The notes under the pieces: generated by a model
Seen by the model: the letters and a program-made list of their open reading frames with translations, nothing else
Told to the model about the DNA's origin: nothing
Database searches by the model: none
NCBI GenBank assembly: GCA_002363155.1
Contig: DEWH01000007.1
Span: forward strand, 24,338 to 39,273
Direction: 5' to 3'
DNA from: Ruminococcaceae bacterium UBA3215
GTDB lineage: Bacteria > Bacillota > Clostridia > Oscillospirales > Ruminococcaceae
Length of the DNA stretch: 14,936 bases
Shown: positions 6,762-12,415 of the stretch, one piece after another
Layout: the number at the start of each line of letters is the position of its first letter
Numbering within the stretch: position 1 is the first letter of the stretch
Made by a program: the position numbers and the translations under genes

Positions 6762-7179
6762 TAAGTCCGGTGAAGATGAAATATTCCCTTAACTTGCCGT
6801 CTTTGGTGCCGCGGAAGGATACGAAGTCTATCTTGACCACAACATAATCGCCCTTGTTGTAGTCAAAATTTGTGAGAGGTTTTCCGCTGTCGTCGTAAAG
6901 ACCGCCGATGAAAACACTGACAGAATTGGTGCCGTATGTGCCGGTATAGAGAACAGCGATATCGTTCTCTTTTTTGCTGTTTGTCTTGACCAGCAGAGTC
7001 TTTCCTGCAAGATCGTCATACATTCCGTTGATCTCGCCCTCCTGAATGGGATTGTTCGCAAGTGTGGCATCAATAACGGCGTCAGGGCTTTCAAAATCTG
7101 CGTCCGGCAAAGACTCGCACCCGCATAGAATTACTGCTGAAATTACTGTGAGAAGCAAAAGTTTAAGAATGTGTTTCAT
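6754..7179 (-). CDS. Small secreted lipoprotein, unknown function
   Basis: A 141-residue putative lipoprotein. The first 20 residues form a signal peptide (MKHILKLLLLTVISAVILCG) ending in a lipobox with Cys21 as the lipidation site. The mature part is acidic and probably beta-rich (KTLLVKT, IAVLYTG, SVSVFIGGL, DYVVVKIDFVSF), suggesting a small OB- or barrel-like domain, but I recognise no family. The start is ATG 7179, with GGAG seven bases upstream; a frame-extending ATG at 7206 would spoil the signal peptide. It is the only gene between inverted copies B and C of the palindromic repeat, and its stop lies in copy B. Membrane-anchored outside the cell; function unknown. Confidence 0.75.
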   Translation of the reverse strand: MKHILKLLLLTVISAVILCGCESLPDADFESPDAVIDATLANNPIQEGEINGMYDDLAGKTLLVKTNSKKENDIAVLYTGTYGTNSVSVFIGGLYDDSGKPLTNFDYNKGDYVVVKIDFVSFRGTKDGKLREYFIFTGLNN

Positions 7180-7196
7180 ATTGGCACTCCATTTTT

Positions 7197-7365
7197 TAAT
7201 TGACAATTATTGTGTCCGCTTCTCGGACGTATCTGAATTGTGACAAAAATAAAAACTCTGTTTCTTTTTGCGAGGCATTAAATCTCGTCACGATTCAAAT
7301 ATGCGCGCAAAGCGCGCTCCACAATTGTGCATTGTGAATTGTGCATTGTGAATTGTCAATTATCT
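7197..7365 (-). repeat. Palindromic repeat, copy C (inverted)
   Basis: The reverse complement matches copy B and copy A: GACAATTATTGTGTCCG and GTATCTGAATTGTGACAAAA on the left, then CGTCACGATTCAAATATG, the hairpin GCGCGCAAAGCGCGC and CACAATTGTGCATTGTGAATT on the right. It lies upstream of the lipoprotein gene and contains the stop codon of the signal-peptidase-like gene (7360-7362). Confidence 0.85.
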
Positions 7366-8751
7366 CTGCTGTCTGCCGCGGTCAAGTCCGGCGAGAATCT
7401 CGTCGATGTTGTACCTTGTGTCCGAGTCGCTGTCCTCGCTCAGAAGTGAGTCAAGACGCGGTATAGAGGTAGTTGTGTTGGAATTGCGGCGGGTAGGTGC
7501 GGCGGCATTTATCGGCGCGGTATTGCCGGTGCTCTGGCGCGCTGTGTCGTCCTGGCTGAGACGGAGCGCAGGACGCTGTATCTTCTTCTGCTGTGCAGGC
7601 TGTTCCGTTACCGGGGGTATGCCCGATGTCGCCTGTCTGCGGCGCTGTTCCTGCGCTTCTATCGCTCTCGCCGCAGCTTCCGTGAACTCCGAGGTGCGCT
7701 CACGCGAAAGTTCGCCGATAACTGTCGTCCGCGCAAGTTTCGCTGTCCTCTGCGCTTCCGCGCTTATCTGGCGCTCGCCTGTCTCGAATGCCTTCTCCGC
7801 TTCGATAGCAGCTCCGCGCGTCCTCTGTATGTCGCGGACTACCTGCTCGCGCATCTTCTTCATGTCCTCAAGCTCGTGCTCCGCTTTCGTCGCCTCTATC
7901 GCTTCCGTAAGCTTCTTCGCAGATAACGGCATCGTGTTCTTCGCGGCAGCCTTCTGCTGCGGCTTGCGCGTCGGATTCGTGAAAAGCGGTGACTGCTGCT
8001 GGCGTGCGGCTATGTCCGCATATTCGTTCCTTGTGTCGGCAGGCTGGCGCTTCCGGTTCGCACCTGTCTCGCTTATGCCCGTGTCGTAAATGCCGATGCT
8101 CCTGTCAAGCGACGCGGTGCGGTATGCTTTCGCAGCTTCCGCTTTCCCGCGCCTTTCAAGACGGGGAGTCTTGTCCGCGTCCGGTATATACGTCGGGACT
8201 TCGTACTGCTTCTTTATCGTCTCAATTTCCGGCTGGGGCATTATCTTCCCCGCAAACTTTACTATCTCAAGTATGATGATGATAATGCACGGTACGATAG
8301 CTACTATCATCATTCCGAACGGCGATACCGCAAACCTTATCAGCATGCCGAGTATGTCCGAATAGCTCATGCCCTTCGCTACCACCTGGCTCTGCGTAAG
8401 CGTGATCTCCGAGTTGTTCTCCGTCAGCACCCGGAAGCTGTAAACACCGTCCGAAAGCTCGCTGTCAAGTACCTGCGCCAGTGCAGGCTTGCCGTTCTCA
8501 AGGTTGAAGATGACAATGTTCGTGCGCTGTATCTCCGACGGAGGGACCTGCTTCGATATCAGCGCCGTCCCGTCAGTCAGAAAGCCGAATGCGTCCGTCC
8601 TGACGAGATATATGTTCGATCCGAAGATGTTCGGCGTCCCGTCACTCATGGAGTAAACTACCGCCGTAACGCTCAGGAATATTGCAACTACAAAAAACAG
8701 ACCGCACAGGATCCGCAGTATTATCTGAAAAGTTTTATTTTTAAGGCTCAT
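7360..8751 (-). CDS. Signal-peptidase-like membrane protein, catalytic Ser lost
   Basis: A 463-residue membrane protein. Residues 1-170 resemble SipW/S26B signal peptidases: a membrane helix at about 9-34, an outside domain with the pattern IYLVRTDAF...GTALISKQVPPSEIQRTNIVIF, and a second helix at about 144-167 (SPFGMMIVAIVPCIIIIILEI). Where active enzymes have SGSM, this protein has TDAF (52-55), so the nucleophile appears replaced by Ala54; no HRI-like second catalytic motif is seen either. Residues 171-463, inferred to be cytoplasmic, are charged, low-complexity and largely coiled coil (about 285-390, rich in Ala, Glu, Arg and Lys). A binding or scaffold role at the membrane is more likely than proteolysis. 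The start is ATG 8751 behind AGAGAGG. The stop lies in repeat copy C. Confidence 0.6.
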   Translation of the reverse strand: MSLKNKTFQIILRILCGLFFVVAIFLSVTAVVYSMSDGTPNIFGSNIYLVRTDAFGFLTDGTALISKQVPPSEIQRTNIVIFNLENGKPALAQVLDSELSDGVYSFRVLTENNSEITLTQSQVVAKGMSYSDILGMLIRFAVSPFGMMIVAIVPCIIIIILEIVKFAGKIMPQPEIETIKKQYEVPTYIPDADKTPRLERRGKAEAAKAYRTASLDRSIGIYDTGISETGANRKRQPADTRNEYADIAARQQQSPLFTNPTRKPQQKAAAKNTMPLSAKKLTEAIEATKAEHELEDMKKMREQVVRDIQRTRGAAIEAEKAFETGERQISAEAQRTAKLARTTVIGELSRERTSEFTEAAARAIEAQEQRRRQATSGIPPVTEQPAQQKKIQRPALRLSQDDTARQSTGNTAPINAAAPTRRNSNTTTSIPRLDSLLSEDSDSDTRYNIDEILAGLDRGRQQR

Positions 8752-8766
8752 TTTGCAAAACCTCTC

Positions 8767-8794
8767 TTGACAAATCCGAAAAAATGTGTATAAT
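8767..8794 (+). promoter_or_regulatory. Plus-strand consensus promoter
   Basis: TTGACA (8767-8772), a 16-base spacer and TATAAT (8789-8794), both perfect hexamers. It points into the stretch leading to the tRNA units and the tRNA gene, where there is no protein gene. It overlaps the minus-strand promoter of the signal-peptidase-like gene. Confidence 0.65.
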
Positions 8795-8815
8795 AAATAG
8801 AGCAGGTGTAAACAA
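8787..8815 (-). promoter_or_regulatory. Promoter of signal-peptidase-like gene
   Basis: On the minus strand, TTGTTT (8815-8810), a 17-base spacer and TATACA (8792-8787), about 35 bases upstream of the ATG at 8751. Confidence 0.5.
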
Positions 8816-8820
8816 CACCT
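8804..8820. promoter_or_regulatory. Inverted repeat, possible operator
   Basis: AGGTGT (8804-8809) and ACACCT (8815-8820) are perfect inverted halves around AAACA. The site lies at the expected start of the plus-strand transcript and over the -35 of the minus-strand promoter, so one bound protein could control both. A short mRNA hairpin is the alternative. Confidence 0.45.
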
Positions 8821-8870
8821 ACTTTATTTTAACATATTATTCTCCTTTTTGCAATACTTTTTCGCATTAT

Positions 8871-9127
8871 TTGCTATATTTTCTTCTCCGTGATACAATA
8901 TGTTGTGTGAAAGTCCTGCCGTCCGGCAGCTTCGGCTCTTTGTGCAGTAAGTGTCAAGCTCCTTTTAGTGAGGAGGAATGCATCGCCGGTAAAGCGATGC
9001 TGAACGGGTTAAAATTATAGACTTTGCAAAAACACTTTCACAATTAAGCAAAAATCTGCATCTCGCAGAAAGTGTTACATAAGCAGATCTGTTAAATACA
9101 GCTTTGCGTGCCGAGGCTCTCGGCTCA
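8871..9127 (+). ncRNA. Candidate structured RNA or tRNA leader
   Basis: No protein gene is supported here. A second plus-strand promoter, TTGCTA (8871-8876), 17 bases, TACAAT (8894-8899), is followed by a chain of stems: CTGCCG/CGGCAG (8916-8929), GCATCGC/GCGATGC (8980-9000), AACACTT/AAGTGTT (about 9028-9076) enclosing TCTGC/GCAGA, and GCCGAG/CTCGGC (9110-9124). Bases 8990-9042 are a worn copy of the leader that precedes each tRNA-like unit (TAAAGCGA..., then ATAGACTTT..CA). It could be an independent small RNA or a long structured leader of the tRNA transcript. I do not recognise a known RNA family. Confidence 0.35.
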
Positions 9128-9138
9128 CAATTTAATAC

Positions 9139-9323
9139 GCTGGTGTAGCAGCTGCACGATGCAGCGGCGAATTCGCTAAAAGCGCGCAGGACGCACGCAT
9201 ACAGAGCGAATTCAATAAGTCGGTAGAGCAGCGCATTCGTAATGCGCAGGTCACAGACTACCGATAAAGCGACGCATCAGCCGGATCAAAACATAGACTT
9301 TACAAAATTTCACAATTTAATAT
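9139..9323 (+). repeat. tRNA-Thr-derived tandem unit 1
   Basis: A 185-bp unit. It begins with tRNA-Thr bases 1-11 (GCTGGTGTAGC, 9139-9149), then a 68-nt insert (9150-9217), then tRNA bases 14-48 unchanged (9218-9252), including the full anticodon arm with CGT. The T-arm and 3' acceptor half are missing. In their place is a 12-base block (9253-9264) and then the leader shared with the real tRNA gene. The insert folds well: GCTGCA/TGCAGC around CGA, and GAATTCGCT/AGCGAATTC. Block bases CTACCGA (9258-9264) pair perfectly with TCGGTAG (9220-9226). It cannot form a normal tRNA. Confidence 0.85.
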
Positions 9324-9508
9324 GCTGGTGTAGCAGCTGCACGATGCAGCGGCAAATTCGCCAAAAGCGCGCAGGACGCGCGCATACAGAGCGAATTCAA
9401 TAAGTCGGTAGAGCAGCGCATTCGTAATGCGCAGGTCGTGGAGTGGTTATAAAGCGACGCATCGGTCGGATCAAAACATAGACTTTACAAAATTTCACAA
9501 TTTAATAC
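9324..9508 (+). repeat. tRNA-Thr-derived tandem unit 2
   Basis: The second 185-bp unit, directly abutting unit 1 and the tRNA gene. It has the same 68-nt insert at the same place and the same retained tRNA bases. Outside the 12-base block it differs from unit 1 at six positions; inside the block (9438-9449) at eight of 12. Here the insert has a perfect GCGCGC/GCGCGC stem around AGGAC, while the TCGGTAG pairing of unit 1 is lost. The last 59 bases (9450-9508) are the leader of the intact tRNA gene. Confidence 0.85.
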
Positions 9509-9584
9509 GCTGGTGTAGCTCAGTCGGTAGAGCAGCGCATTCGTAATGCGCAGGTCGGGGGTTCGAGTCCGTTCACCAGCTCCA
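9509..9584 (+). tRNA. tRNA-Thr (anticodon CGU)
   Basis: Seventy-six bases with encoded CCA. The acceptor GCTGGTG pairs with CACCAGC, the D-stem GCTC with GAGC, and the anticodon stem GCGCA with TGCGC around TTCGTAA (anticodon CGT, reading ACG). The T-loop TTCGAGT is normal. The T-stem is odd: 5' GGGGG against 3' CCGTT gives two G-C pairs, two G-U pairs and one G-G mismatch. A 3' strand of CCGTT would pair perfectly with AACGG. The 3' end is the likely attachment site of the mobile element that follows. Confidence 0.93.
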
Positions 9585-9590
9585 TACAAA
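9561..9590 (+). other. Probable attachment site (tRNA 3' end)
   Basis: The T-loop and acceptor 3' half of tRNA-Thr border the integrase-carrying element, the usual target of tyrosine integrases. The mispaired T-stem suggests the 3' strand came from the element, placing the crossover near the T-loop. The matching direct repeat at the other end lies outside the window, so the limits are approximate. Confidence 0.55.
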
Positions 9591-9598
9591 TGGCTTAG

Positions 9599-9635
9599 CC
9601 ACGCGGTTTATCAACTGCGTGGTTAATTTCATTTT
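9599..9635 (+). terminator. Intrinsic terminator after tRNA-Thr
   Basis: A stem of CCACGCGGTT (9599-9608) with AACTGCGTGG (9613-9622), with one G-T pair and a four-base loop, followed by T-rich TTAATTTCATTTT. It fits as the tRNA terminator, now supplied by the element side of the junction. Confidence 0.7.
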
Positions 9636-9700
9636 ATGAAAAACTCTCCCGAACACACAATTTGGTACAGATTTGGTTATTACTCACCAAAAGTCTAAGA

Positions 9701-10168
9701 TCACATGTCAAGGCTGCCAAGATTGATATACTCTTTACCGATCCGTTTGGCATACTTCGCCGTCTGAAATGCTCCGCCATCGCTGCGGTCAATGCAGAGT
9801 ACAACAAGATCTGATCTGTCAACCATTGATCTGTTGCGTGTCTGAAACGCCGACTTGAAGTGTCCGGAGCTGAATATCTCTACTTCATCGTAGTATTTTT
9901 CAAAGCTCTCCTTGTTGTTGGCATACTCGGCTGTCATATACGGCAGGACAAGTATCAGAGAACTGTTTGCGTCGTCTATATCGTTATTTGCCCTGCGTAC
10001 TGCCGAAGAAACGAACTGGTCGAATTCGCCGTTCCTGCCTACAAGGAAATCCACATATTCCTTCTCGCGGATAAACCTGCGCACAAGCCCGTCAAGTTGT
10101 TCCTCAACCTGACGGGAGTTTTCTATCTGACGATGACCGAAGAAGCTTACAGTAAAAATATCGAGCAT
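9701..10168 (-). CDS. SLOG-fold protein, probable nucleotide-ligand sensor
   Basis: A 155-residue single-domain protein with the look of the YpsA/DUF1273-like SLOG (Rossmann) group: SFFGHR at 8-13, the loop FLVGRNGEFD at 41-50, strand LILVLPY at 71-77 and the C-terminal pattern DRSDLVVLCIDRSDGGAFQTAKYA at 117-140. SLOG domains bind nucleotide-type ligands and occur in mobile elements and defence systems; the ligand here is not known. The start is ATG 10168 behind GGTGAT; a TTG at 10186 is possible but would overlap that site. It is the element gene nearest the tRNA and is divergent from an HTH gene across overlapping promoters. I read it as cargo, not as transfer machinery. Confidence 0.7.
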   Translation of the reverse strand: MLDIFTVSFFGHRQIENSRQVEEQLDGLVRRFIREKEYVDFLVGRNGEFDQFVSSAVRRANNDIDDANSSLILVLPYMTAEYANNKESFEKYYDEVEIFSSGHFKSAFQTRNRSMVDRSDLVVLCIDRSDGGAFQTAKYAKRIGKEYINLGSLDM

Positions 10169-10189
10169 AGTATCACCCTGTTCCAATAA

Positions 10190-10207
10190 TTACTATATAC
10201 ATAGTAA
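10190..10207. promoter_or_regulatory. Palindromic operator candidate
   Basis: TTACTAT (10190-10196) and ATAGTAA (10201-10207) are perfect inverted halves around ATAC. The right half covers the -10 of the SLOG gene's promoter. The HTH protein encoded next door is the obvious candidate ligand. Confidence 0.5.
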
Positions 10208-10229
10208 CAGTAAATATGTGTATTGTCAA
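10201..10229 (-). promoter_or_regulatory. Promoter of SLOG gene
   Basis: On the minus strand, TTGACA (10229-10224), a 17-base spacer and TACTAT (10206-10201). Confidence 0.75.
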
Positions 10230-10256
10230 TGGGTAACTTTAATAATAGAATATTAT
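10223..10256 (+). promoter_or_regulatory. Promoter of HTH gene with inverted repeat
   Basis: TTGTCA (10223-10228), a 17-base spacer and TAGAAT (10246-10251). Its -35 overlaps the -35 of the SLOG promoter on the other strand, so the two may compete. The -10 sits in the inverted repeat ATAATA-GAA-TATTAT (10242-10256), another possible operator. The predicted transcript start, near 10258, lies just before the ribosome site of the TTG-started HTH gene. Confidence 0.6.
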
Positions 10257-10270
10257 CAGAGGTGATACCA

Positions 10271-10513
10271 TTGGATAATTCAAAGACCGTTTTTACTGTA
10301 AACAGCTATGGAAAGGTGAATCTCAGGCTGAAAGAAATGCTCGACAGCCGGGGAATGCACAGAAATACGCTTGCCAAAGCAATCGGCACACGGTTCGAGG
10401 TTATCGACAAGTGGTACAAGAATAAAGTCGAAAAGCTCGATCTTGATATACTTGCCCGGATATGCTATGTTCTCGACTGTTCGCCTGCGGATATCATCGG
10501 ATATGACAAATAA
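10271..10513 (+). CDS. Small XRE-family HTH regulator
   Basis: Eighty residues, essentially one Cro/CI-type helix-turn-helix domain: VNLRLKEMLDSRGM, then NTLAKAIGTRFEVIDKWY and LDILARICYVLDCSPADIIGY. This variant, close to the YozG-type, is common in clostridial mobile elements. I choose TTG 10271 as start because AGAGGTGAT (10258-10266) stands just before it and the predicted promoter would start transcription near 10258. Upstream ATGs at 10223 and 10229 would lie in or before the -35. It is the only plus-strand gene of the element and probably controls itself and the divergent SLOG gene. Confidence 0.85.
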   Translation: MDNSKTVFTVNSYGKVNLRLKEMLDSRGMHRNTLAKAIGTRFEVIDKWYKNKVEKLDLDILARICYVLDCSPADIIGYDK

Positions 10514-10515
10514 AA

Positions 10516-10546
10516 ATTGCCCTCCTGCGCTGTGCAAGAGGGCAAT
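10516..10546. terminator. Bidirectional terminator
   Basis: ATTGCCCTC (10516-10524) pairs with GAGGGCAAT (10538-10546), with A-rich and T-rich flanks on both sides. It separates the convergent HTH and integrase genes. Confidence 0.8.
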
Positions 10547-10556
10547 AATTGTATAA

Positions 10557-11984
10557 TCAGCTCGCCTTACCGTCGGCATTTTTGGTGAAGATCGCTTTGT
10601 CGAGAGCCTCGGCTGCAAACTCGTCGGCACGGCGTATCACATGGGCGTAGATGTTATTCGTCGTTGAACTGTCGTGATGTCCGAGGCGTTGCGACACTAC
10701 CCGGAGTGGAACGCCGTTCATCAGCATTATCGTTGCCGAGGTATGACGAAGGGTGTGGACATGGACGTCCTCAAAGCCGTTCTTTTTGCAGAATTTGGAG
10801 AACCAACCGGAGAAGGTCGAGGGATTGAGCCAGCCGCCCGTAGCATTCGTGAACAGCTTTCCGGTATCTTCCCACAGGCTGCCGACATTCTCCTTGTACG
10901 CGTCCTGCCAGTCTTTATACTCCCGGAGCATATCGAGAATACTCTCCGTCACACGGATATCGCGTATTGAGGTTTTGTTCTTCGGTGTGTCCTCAAACAT
11001 ACCGCCGTTTTTGGAAGCGATAAGGTTCTTCCGGACACTTACGAGACACTTGCCGAAGTCGATGTTATCCCATTCCAGAGCGCAGAGCTCGCCGCGCCTG
11101 AGACCGAGAAACATACAGATCATTGTCATAGTCCTGAACGGCTCCGGAGCAGAGTCGAGCAAGTCAAGCATCTTATGGATCTGTTCTTCTTCAAGGTACT
11201 GCGCCTCGTCCCGGTTTACCTTCGGAGGTCTGACACGGGTACAGGGATTGACAGGAATGATATTCTGATAGACAGCGTGGGTAAATACAGTCGAGATCAG
11301 CGCGTGATAACGTTTCGCCGTTGCGGCAGAGACAGACTTGCGCTTGACCAGCTCGAATGACTTTTTGTAATTCAGTCCCATGACTTCGGCTATGGCTTTG
11401 GCGCATCTGACACTGATCGGTTTTCCGTCGAGCATAGTTCTGATTGTGGTAAGCCCTACACCGGTTTTGGTAGAAATGTCGATCTGCTTCATACGCTTTT
11501 TATTGCATTTCTTTCCGTTGTGTACAAGTATCAGTTCTGAGAAATCAATGATCGGTACGACTGCCTCGTTGCATTTTATATCTCTGCCCATAAGAGAGGC
11601 ATAGAATTCATTAAGGTGGTGCGGCTGTATCTTGCTGAGTTTCAGATGTCCGATAGCCTCCATTATTGCCGGTTTCATCTTCTCATAGCTTTCCAGAGTT
11701 GACTTTTTCAGATTAAGGACAGCGTATTCAGTCCACCACATTTCATAGAGCTGTTTGAAAGTGATATCATCATTCACGCACAAGCCCTGTAAGCACTCAC
11801 TCTCGAACATAGCGGACTGCTTGTCAAGCTCCCTGCGTATCTGTGTCTTAGTCATTCCCGGTAAAGGCTTCCAAGTTTTTAATTTGATGATCTGCTTGCC
11901 GTTGACATCATAACCAAGTGATACCCTGATTCGATAGCTCGTAACGTCCCCGGTCTTGTTCCTGCGTTCTTCTATTACTGCCAA
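10557..11984 (-). CDS. Tyrosine integrase with inserted HTH domain
   Basis: A site-specific recombinase that integrates and excises the element, 475 residues from TTG 11984. Residue numbers below count from the in-frame codon at 12002 (subtract 6). Order: an AP2-like arm-binding N-terminus (about 10-75), a SAM-like core-binding domain starting at about 80, a Cro/CI-like HTH insert (about 168-222; MKQIDISTKTGVGLTTIR), the rest of the core-binding domain to about 260, and the catalytic domain (265-465). The catalytic set is complete: Arg302 in LRRGE, Lys343, His416 and Arg419 in HTLRHT, His442 in LGHHDSS and nucleophile Tyr452. GGAGGG precedes the TTG. It lies 14 bases after the TnpV-like gene and shares its promoter. 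The insert makes it longer than the usual 380-400 residues. Confidence 0.93.
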   Translation of the reverse strand: MAVIEERRNKTGDVTSYRIRVSLGYDVNGKQIIKLKTWKPLPGMTKTQIRRELDKQSAMFESECLQGLCVNDDITFKQLYEMWWTEYAVLNLKKSTLESYEKMKPAIMEAIGHLKLSKIQPHHLNEFYASLMGRDIKCNEAVVPIIDFSELILVHNGKKCNKKRMKQIDISTKTGVGLTTIRTMLDGKPISVRCAKAIAEVMGLNYKKSFELVKRKSVSAATAKRYHALISTVFTHAVYQNIIPVNPCTRVRPPKVNRDEAQYLEEEQIHKMLDLLDSAPEPFRTMTMICMFLGLRRGELCALEWDNIDFGKCLVSVRKNLIASKNGGMFEDTPKNKTSIRDIRVTESILDMLREYKDWQDAYKENVGSLWEDTGKLFTNATGGWLNPSTFSGWFSKFCKKNGFEDVHVHTLRHTSATIMLMNGVPLRVVSQRLGHHDSSTTNNIYAHVIRRADEFAAEALDKAIFTKNADGKAS

Positions 11985-11998
11985 TTCTATCCCTCCGT

Positions 11999-12292
11999 TC
12001 AAACAAAAATCAGTTCATTGTAGATTACTTCCTCGGCGCAAGCCTTAAAGTTATTCATCAAGCCTACCCATTTCATAGGATCGGTGTTCTTCAGCTGCTC
12101 GGTGAGACCTTCCGACTGTGCCATACTTTTTACGATACGGCTTACTCGTTCAGAAGCCGTGTCATCGATCTCGGCGCAGTGGTCAAAAAGTTTACCACTG
12201 CGCACGAGTTCGGCGTAAAGCTCCCGTCTGTTTTCTTTGAGGAACCGCTCCCTCATTCGTCCGTACTTTCCGAGATATTTTTCGTTCAACAT
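11999..12292 (-). CDS. TnpV-family transposon-associated protein
   Basis: Ninety-seven residues resembling the TnpV family found beside recombinases in clostridial mobile elements: LGKYGRMRERFLKENRRELYAELVRSGKL, then WVGLMNNFKACAEEVIYNELIF at the end. The N-terminus looks shorter than in the full-length family (about 120 residues). Its biochemical role is not established. ATG 12292 has GGAGG a few bases upstream. First gene of a two-gene operon with the integrase, under the promoter at 12349-12377. Confidence 0.8.
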   Translation of the reverse strand: MLNEKYLGKYGRMRERFLKENRRELYAELVRSGKLFDHCAEIDDTASERVSRIVKSMAQSEGLTEQLKNTDPMKWVGLMNNFKACAEEVIYNELIFV

Positions 12293-12348
12293 AGATCATT
12301 CCTCCGTCCTTGAAATCCTTTGGTGAAGAGTCATCTTTAGCGCTTTAA

Positions 12349-12377
12349 AGTATATACTCGACAAGCGTATTTGTCAA
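12349..12377 (-). promoter_or_regulatory. Promoter of tnpV-integrase operon
   Basis: On the minus strand, TTGACA (12377-12372), a 17-base spacer and TATACT (12354-12349). The CTTTA...TAAAG inverted repeat just downstream (about 12335-12350) could bind a regulator. Confidence 0.75.
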
Positions 12378-12415
12378 TAGTTTTCTGAAAAAATATCCGG
12401 GGAAATGAGAATTTT

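Noticed and set aside
7406..8089. A 227-codon plus-strand frame opposite the signal-peptidase-like gene
   Set aside because: Ser/Cys/Arg-rich antisense of the low-complexity tail, with no ribosome site.
8784..9020. A 78-codon plus-strand frame upstream of the tRNA units
   Set aside because: It starts inside the -10 region of the promoter, crosses several hairpins and has no ribosome site.
9139..9508. Two further functional tRNA-Thr genes, or tRNAs with a removable intron
   Set aside because: Both lack the T-arm and 3' acceptor strand, and the insert is in the D-stem, not in the anticodon loop where known bacterial tRNA introns lie.
8990..9584. CRISPR array
   Set aside because: The repeats are 185 bp and contiguous, are tRNA-derived, lack short unique spacers, and no cas genes are present.
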